Source of the DNA: Actinernus sp. WN-2022
Taxonomy: Eukaryota > Cnidaria > Anthozoa > Actiniaria > Actinernidae
DNA length: 64,000 bases
Assembly (NCBI GenBank): GCA_030867875.1
Contig: JAOWCC010001589.1
Span: 142,573,745 to 142,637,744 of the forward strand
Reading direction: 5' to 3'
The notes under the pieces: model-generated
Database searches by the model: none
Told to the model about the DNA's origin: nothing
Seen by the model: the letters and a program-made list of their open reading frames with translations, nothing else
Made by a program: the position numbers and the translations under genes
Shown: positions 21,801 to 30,800 of the stretch, in pieces
Position numbering within the stretch: the first letter of the stretch is position 1
How the letters are laid out: every line of letters begins with the position of its first letter

Positions 21801-24800
21801 TTTATCAGAATTACTCTAATTCTAAAATGAAGTTCATCACATGATAGAGCATGTTGAAATTAGCATGTGTACCAAGTTTGACGTGATTCAAGTGAATCTT
21901 GTCTGAATTATAAGCAATTGAAATTTCTTTGTCCCTCCAAAATTTTACAATGAATGTATGGTTTGGAGGGACAACGTTAAAAAATAAGAGAGTTTGTATG
22001 GGAAAATTGACATACCGGTATTTGATGCCTTCTAGCATCGTCAATATTGAGCCAAAGTTCACCAAACTTTCCAGACTAGCTTAGTTTGATGTTCTTTTGG
22101 AAAATAATGCTCGCTTTGACTAGTTATTAATTGAATTAGTTTTACTGACTCGGTTTCAGTCCCCCGCTCGTTTGGTTACTGGCTAATGACGAGTGCATAA
22201 AAAGGTTGTAGAGTGCACGGTTGCATGCTCTCAGCAAATGTTTTCTCAGTATATTATAAACAAAAAATTGCATGAACTGCTCATGCTATACTTGATTTAT
22301 AGGCACTGAGTGATATTTTGAAAGTTCTCAAATTGCATTCACCTAAAGGCTCGTGCAATTATCAGAACTTTCAAAATATCACTCAATGCCTATCAAATTC
22401 TGTATAGCACTCATGTTCATGTGGTTTCCTCTACATATTGAAAAGCATGAAGGTTTTACTTTTCACTTTAAAATATGGGGAGGCATGTCTCTTCTGTTTT
22501 CAAAAAAGAAGGGAGATTTTCAGGGAATATCGGGTCACAGGCAGCCCAAGCTGTATCTGCACAGTCTGTAAAACGACAGTTTTCCCAAATCAGATATTGT
22601 TTCATAGAAAAAATGAAAACAATAAAATATTGAACTTTGAAGAACTTGTCTTGTGTTATCAAGTGTCTTTAAATATCATATTTCAATCTTAGTGCACTGG
22701 AACCTATTTTGGTATTTTTTCTAGCTCCCTCTTTTTCTTGTTTACTCTGTACTATATATATTGGAAAGGCAGGAAACCATCATTTCAATACGCTTACCTC
22801 TCTGCCTTGATTATTCCCAGAAAAGATGCTCCAATTGACCCAAAATTTCCAGTGGTTATCAAGTCTTTTGACAAAGATTTTTTTGCCATGGCCCAATGCT
22901 GGGATGGTACAGTATGAAAGCATGACATCAGCAAGGCCCCCCTGGATGCAATAAGATCCTCTCAGGGGTAAGGTACCACAAAAAGCAAACATCAACTTCT
23001 GCCATGCCCCCTACCAGAAGGAAGTTTTGACTCGATGCAAAATAAACCATGCCTGGGGGTGGCACAGTGGTTACGCGCTTTGCCTCTCACCTCCGGTATC
23101 TCGCCCTTGCTACAAGGGTTTTTCTCCGGGTTCTCCGGTTTTCCTCCCTCCTCAAAAACCAACCTAAATTCCAATTCTACCCTGGAGTTCATTGGAATAC
23201 TTAAATATAAGCCTCTGGCTTGGGAGACCTGGTAACGGCTTCCTGTATCTTCAACGTAAAATAAACCATTTATTTGTATTATTTTATTCTATTCATTTAT
23301 GCCCCGACCCTGATGTAATGGAAAAAATGTAAAGACAATTGTCACGAAATATTCAATATTCTTTCTTGTGGTACCCTCCCCCCTGAGAGAATCGTATTGC
23401 ATCCACAGTGGCCTTGCTGCCATCATGCATTTGGTTACGAGGTTGAATATTATTTTTAAGCTGGGAATTTCTCCATTTTGATGAAAGACTTTGAATTTGG
23501 GGTCAATTGGAGAATCTTTTCAGGAGGGAAATTGAGGCATAGAGTTAAGTGTATTGAAATGACAGTTTCATGCCTTTCCAATATATATATATACGTGTAA
23601 GTACAGAGTAAACAAGAAAAATAGTGAGCTAGAAAACATATTCCATAGTGCTAAGATTGAAATATGATACTTAAAGACACTGGCTTGATAGCACAAGACA
23701 AGTTCTTTGAAGTTCAATATTTTATTGTTTACATTTTATTCTAGGAAACGATACCTGATACGGGAAAACTGTAGTCACACAGTGCAGATACAGAGCTTGA
23801 GCTGCCTGTTATTGGGTGAGATAAAAAAAACAAGTGCAAATTCTTGCAAAATCATGCTAAGTACAAGCCCTTGCATGGCTACATACCTTGAGAACTTCTC
23901 ACACTCATTGCAGGAGGTGCAGCATCCATACTATCTTCAAGATGCCAAGGTGACTGACTCCTGTCATCATCTCCTTCATCCTCCAACCTACTGATGGTAC
24001 GACGCCTTCTTTCTCCCTCTCTGCTGCTTGCTTCTATCTCAGCATCATGCTCTGATTCTGCCTCAGAGTCATTAAGGCGTCGCCTTTTTGGAGCCTGATT
24101 GAGAAAGACCAGTGATTGCTTGACTTTTAACTTTTCTTCATGGTCACTCATCTTATCATCCTTTACAGCCTCTTGAATGCGTCGTTTGAATGTGGGTAAC
24201 TTTGGCAGCGAGGCTCGCAATCCAAGAGCCATGCTGTGTGATCGATCAAACGGACTAGGACCAAGCATGGGTGTGGCAGAGGAGCTTGAAGGTTGTCCAA
24301 TAGTCGATGTTGTAGTTTGCTCATAATGACTGGAAGAACTTAGTGCAGCAGGTAATGTCTGAGAGTCAAGAAATACAAAAAATATATTTAACAACTCTCA
24401 ATGATATAAATCTGAGTTCATTCTTGTTGGATGAGAATACAAAATAGTAATACATTCAGAAGCCTCACAATCATTGTCATGTTGTTGAAGTAAATGGTGA
24501 TTAGGATTTGCCCAACCTTGCTCATGAAAATATTAATACTTTGGTACTGTTCTTGAATATTGTCAGTTTCATTATCAGCACTTGGACCCATGCAAACACA
24601 GGAAACCCAAGCAAGCTCACAAAAAACCAAGTGCACTCAATGAGAGGTCTCTCGAACTCGCGAACAATATAAGTTCTTATACTTATTAGAACACATGACA
24701 TCATACTGGCATGCAGACACCATGCACACCTGATCTATTGCATAATGACTAAACTATCCAATCAGAGCACTTTCTGATAATTGACTGGCCAATCAGAGCA

Positions 24801-27800
24801 ATTAACATATGCCGTTCTCTGGATTTCTGAGAATTTTTTTAATGTTTCCAATGTTTAACCAATATATGTACGTATTCACCAAATTTCAAATGGGAAGCCT
24901 AAATGTACTCAATCAGAAGCCTCACGAAGCCAGCTGATTTGCACCAACCTTCCCAGCCCTTTGAACTGGGTCATTAGGCAAGTATACAGCAACAACAACA
25001 ACAACAAAAACAGGAAACTTTTTACTTCTGTTATTTTGTATCCAAATGTTTCTAACAGTTGAATGGCCCATTTTGCAGTTACTACTATCATGACAGTCAC
25101 CCTATGGATAAACATGGGAGCAAGGCGATCTTGTACAATGTGTAGGTTTCTTTACAAAAGAGAAAATAAACCTGTGCATTGCCCGAAAATGACCTCACTT
25201 CCTTGTGTATCCATAGGATGACCATCACAATAGTATCAACCACAAAATAGGCCAGACTGTGTGGTTCCAGAAAATATCCATACCCCACACATGGAGGGGA
25301 CTGAAAATTCTGAAGGGTAGCAGGGTCTCAAAAAGCATAAATTTCCGAAGGGGGGAGAAGATAAAATAATGTGAAGCTTGTTTGCCATGTTTTTTTATGA
25401 GAATGAAATAAATACTTACATGTGTACATAATTTGTCTCATTCATGACCAAACCAAATGAAACACCCTGTCCACTGAAATAAACTTTAGGCTTTTTCCTC
25501 ACATAGTTTTCTTCCTTTTGGGGTTTGCTGTAAACCCCAAATAAGAATCACAGTGCAACTACTACATGTATAACCGGGGCCACTTAGACAATGAGAACTA
25601 AATATGTTACAAAATGGAAACAAAGCATTCCAGCTTTGTGATTTTCTTCATTCAAATTTGCCTTTTACTGCGCATCGAAGCTGTAGCAAAAGTTGAAATA
25701 CTACTGTTCTGTACTCAACACTGATTGGCTCAAATAACCATAGGTTGGAATGCTTTGTTTCCATTCTGCAATGTGATTGGTTCTCATTGTCTAAGTCCCG
25801 AAAAAAAGGGGGGGGGGTACTTGACCCATGTTTGGGTATAGTGGTGCCGCTGAAGGTTTGAAACCCTGACCCTGTTTAGGACAAATGACAAAATACAGAC
25901 TCCCCAGGTCAGAGAAGGGTTTTGGAGTGTTATTGCCTTGCAAAATATATTTTTTTTGCATCTTCTGGGATTGTTCGATATTATTTTAGGGATTTTTGGT
26001 ACCCTCCCCATCAACTGTCAAATGGTCCATCCCTGATTAGGACAGATTCAGACCCTAATAGCATGAAATTATATACCCTGTTCAGGACAGAGAGGCCAAA
26101 AACAGCATTTGTACTTGCTTGTTTTAAGATTTAAAACCTCTCTACCACGATTTTATAATAGGTTTAAAGATTTGCATGCAAAGGGTTGTGGGTAAAAATA
26201 CAAGCAGTAATCTTTTTCGGTACAGTGGATTGCTAACTAGCAAACTCATCCCCAGACCCCTGCCTCTCATTTCTTGGAGGTTTCTTTTCATCAAAGCTGT
26301 TGATGTCATAAAGCTGTCAAGCTGTTCATAACTCTTAAAAGTCATCAGTTCTTGTACTCCTATTTGTAAAAGCTCGCGATTAAAACAGGGAAACTGTGCA
26401 AGCTCACCAACTAAAGATTTTAGTTCCCATTTCTCTACTGTCAAAAGGCTAGACTGCTTAGCTATGGATTTCCTTGTTTATACGAACGTGAATGTAGATA
26501 TTGTGAAAGATATTGTACTAACAAAAGGTAGAAGCTCTCAAAAACAAAAACTATATAAAACAGACCACAACACAAGTACATATATAGGTAAAGTTAATGA
26601 ATTGAGAGGGTAAATATATATTTTAGATTTGAATCTGCAGTTCATGTTCAGTAATTTGTTTCATAAGCTGTTTTAGTGATCTAGAGCTACATTGTAGATG
26701 CTATGTGTGCACAAAATAAATTACCACTGGCTGACTGAATGAAAACTCTAGTACTTGTAAACAAAATAAATTCTAAACAAACTTGAGTTGATGGAAACCA
26801 GGCATTCAAGGTGATGTGAAATATTAACAGCATTTGCATGCCTCAGCATTATTTTGCTTCTACACCAAAGGATCAAAATAAATGTTGCTGTAACAAGTAT
26901 GCTGTTCTTTTATTGAGTATAGAAAGGTGTTTTTTTTTTTAAAACAGACCTGGAATGGAAAATAGAGAGACGTGATGCATCCAATCAAAAATTCCCTCCA
27001 TATGGGCATTTCTGGAACCACACAAATGTGTAAAACCAGTAATTTCATTTCAAAAGATGTCATAATGTTAAGTTATTTTAATTTGCTTTACACACATGAA
27101 TTATAAGGTTTTACTGCATAGCAAATTTGGACGAGATTGTGGGGGAGTGGGTACTAGTAGCACCATCACATATAGTAAATGAGTACGGTGCTTCACATCA
27201 GTCACCTCTATGGTGCAGTGGTTAAGGCTCTGACCAACAGATCCAATGGTTGCTGGTTCAAGGACAGAACAAGTATAGTTGATTATATATGGATACAATA
27301 AATGTAGCACTGTAAGGAAATAGAGAGAGGGGTAGGGGAAGATAGCCTGAATTTCAGCCGTCTGCTCCGGTTCGTTCCTCCCGAGAGAGACGTCTGAATC
27401 CAATAGCCAATAATGCCGTCCAGTGACGTCAAAGCAGATTAAAATTTTAATTTATGCAAATAAAACTGCCACTGCATCTGTAAAGAGTTCGTTGGGTCAC
27501 AAAAACAAAGCTCTTGCCTTGAGGAATTATTTGAGATTATGTCAAAATTAAGACCCTACCTATCTACATCCCATTTGCTTCTCAAGTGCCTCTTATATGT
27601 ATGCTGTGAAAACCTTTTTGAAGCAACAAATCGTTCAGTAACATTTGAGGCCTTTGTCTCAGTTCCGTTTACTAGTAAAGTTTCTCGAACTGCTTTTCGG
27701 TTCGAGACAGAGAGAGATTACCTTTGTAAATAATACAGCAGAAAAGTAGAAAAGCATCAAAGGATATTTGGAGAATTTACAAAGAAGTTTGAAGACCCTT

Positions 27801-30800
27801 TCACGGGAAAGAACAGTTCCTTGAAGAGAGTAGCGACAGTTTTACCACTGAGTGTGAACGAATAATCAATTATCAACACTGTCAACAACCCCGCGAACGC
27901 GACGTGAAAAAAACTTTCATGTTTACAGGACAGTCGGCCGGTTATTTTGCAGGACACTTTCAATCCATTTCCAGTTGTTTTCCTTACGAATTTAAGGTCT
28001 TTACCAAAGCCAAGCACTCCATTGAAACTCATAAACGATCAACCATCACGAGTCCAAAACTGAAACAAAAATCCAGCCGTCTTCTCTTATGAGTTACTTA
28101 TGATAATTATGTGAAATTATAAAATATGAACTAATCAAAGATCACTACCAGGTTTTCTGGTAGTGACGTCACTGGACGGCATTATCGGCTTCAGACGTCT
28201 CTCAGGAGGAACGAACCGGAGGAGATGGCTGAAATTCAGGCTAAGGGGAAGAAAGCAATAAGGGGGGAGGTAGGAAAACAGGGGGGTGGGTGGATATTTT
28301 TCAGTACACAAAAATCCCTTGTTCAAAATAAAATTCCCTAGTTCAAAACAAATTTGAACTGAGATGAAACTTGAACTACAACAGCTATATTAGGCTATTT
28401 CAGGCCGAGTAGCTATTAGAGCTCTGGCAGGAGCCGGATTATTTTGAAAGCCCAGTGTAAGGTACAGAAACTTAACCCGTGATGGTCTTACCTTAGGTTT
28501 GGTCTGATTGTCCCACCATGCTTCAAGTGATTTGAAAGCTGATGCCTCCACAAGCTTGCGAAACACATCCCTATTCAAAATTGATTTCAGTTCAGAATGA
28601 ACCCTACTAGATACAGCATCAATAACCTGGTGTTTCCAATACCAAGTCTTGGACAGTTGTTCACTTCTGTTAAAGTTAGGCATAAAACCCGAGCTACTGT
28701 AACCCCCTCTCCGAGGCTGATAAGTGTTAGCATACGAGGCAGCACTTTGTTGTGAAGCATGATGTTTAACTAATCTCCCAGGAGCTTGGTGAACTGATGG
28801 GGGAGGTATTGGAGGAGGTAAAGATGGTACCAAAGCAGGAGGAATTGTAGGTTGTGGGAGTGGTGGGATAACAGCTTGCAGCGCAAGCGGTGGTGGAGGC
28901 ACTGTAACAGGTCCAAGCATCGGGGGAGGAACATGAGGGTTGAATGGCACTGGAAGTGGGATGGGAATGATTGGAGGGGGAGGAAAAGGAAACACCATGC
29001 TTGGAAGTGGCACAATAACTGGTTTGTGCTGTGGCTGTATATTCTTTACAGGTTCATTGACTTCAAAGGTATCCTCATTAGAGCTAATGGATGACAGTGA
29101 CATGGCATCGTCATCATTGCTTTCATTTGCATTATTGTTGTCAGTAGTAGCATCAATGTCAACATCATCATTTGCCTCAATATCAGAATAAAGGTTGCTT
29201 TGCTCCTCCGATGATCTTACCACAGCATTAATAGCAACTGTTCCCAAAGGGGAGGGACATGGTGATATGTCTTCAAATTGTGGCAAATCAGTTGGCTTAC
29301 TATCTACTGGACTATTTCCCCCGAGTGTGTTACTTCCTTGGTCATCTGCTGGCTCTACTGCAGGCTCAATGCTTTTCCACACACCCCTCTCGTCATCTGT
29401 TTTTTCTTGAGAAATACTCAAAGCTTTAACTTTTGTTGAAGATTCTTCTGTTTCAGCTAAAGTCAGTTGGTTACTTTTTAGAACTATTTGAATCTTCTTA
29501 GATTTGTTTCCACTTTCTTGCTTGTCATCCAAGCTTGTCGAGAGTTTTCTCTTACGGACAAGGTCTTGAGCTACCTTAAGCTTGGTCCTTGCTCTGTCTA
29601 ACTGTACCTTGTGAGACACACATGGTTCATCCCCAGGGGGGAGGGGTTCTTCATCAGAGCATGCCTCTACCCCAATAGTATATGCATCCTCATTATACAA
29701 ATCAACTTTAGGTTCTGTAGTAGGGGTTCCCGAGACAACAAATGAAATTATATCAACCATGTTTTCTTTACAACTAGACACATCAGTAGTGTCAGGCAGA
29801 GAAATATCTTTAGTCCTAGATTCAGATGATGATAAAGAATCACAGTTTATGGTAATTTCAGCATTGCTTATTGAAGTCTTTGCAATACAAGTATGGTTTT
29901 CCTCTAACATACATGTAGTAGCACTATAACTTGTAATTTTTTCTTCTTTCATTTCTTTAGTTGGTGATTTCCTAGCTCCAGCATGCCTTTCCCTCGAATG
30001 GTAACTGTCTTTGACATCTTTTCCATATAAATCACTGTCGGTTTTCTTCCTCTCATCACTTCTTCGAGGACTCATGGCATATTTGTCTCTTTCCTCTGCC
30101 CGTCTAGGGCTAGTGGTGTATCTATCATTACTCCTCTTGTATTTAGACTCCTCCCTATAGCAATCCCCACGCCTACTTCTATCATCATCTCTGTGTAAAG
30201 ACCTTCCATAATCTCCTTTTCTGCTTTTGTAGTCACCATAGAAAGAGGAGTCACGTCTTGAATCATGGTGTCGATAAATAGATCTGTGAATCTCAGAATG
30301 CTTATCAACTCTCTTGTTTTCCCATCTTGTAACATAGTCTTTATCATCATGGTAGTCTCTAGACCGGTATTCTCCATGCTTCTCCCTATGCTTATCCCGG
30401 CGATCATCTCGGTCATGATGCCTTTGTTCGTGACTCCGATGATCATCTCTGTTATGCCTATCTCCCTTTGGTGATCGACTCTGGTCTCTCGGAGGTGTAC
30501 ACTTAGTCGAGTCTCTCCTGTAACTTTCAATAAGTTTACTAATCTTTGATTCATCACATGGTTTTGCAGGTTTACTGCTTGCCGTTTGCGACATTACAGC
30601 CACAGGTTGACTTATTTTCTTTGCAGTTTCATCCACAGGAGAAAAAACTGGTTCAGGAGAAATATCCTCATAGTTTAAGAATGAAGCGGTTTTATTTTCT
30701 GGAAGTGGCATGGCCAAAGCACCTTTTACATCACTATTTACAGGAGGGGGAGGGGGTGGGGGTAATCCTTGGTCCCTGTGAGGGACGGGTGGTGGGGAGA

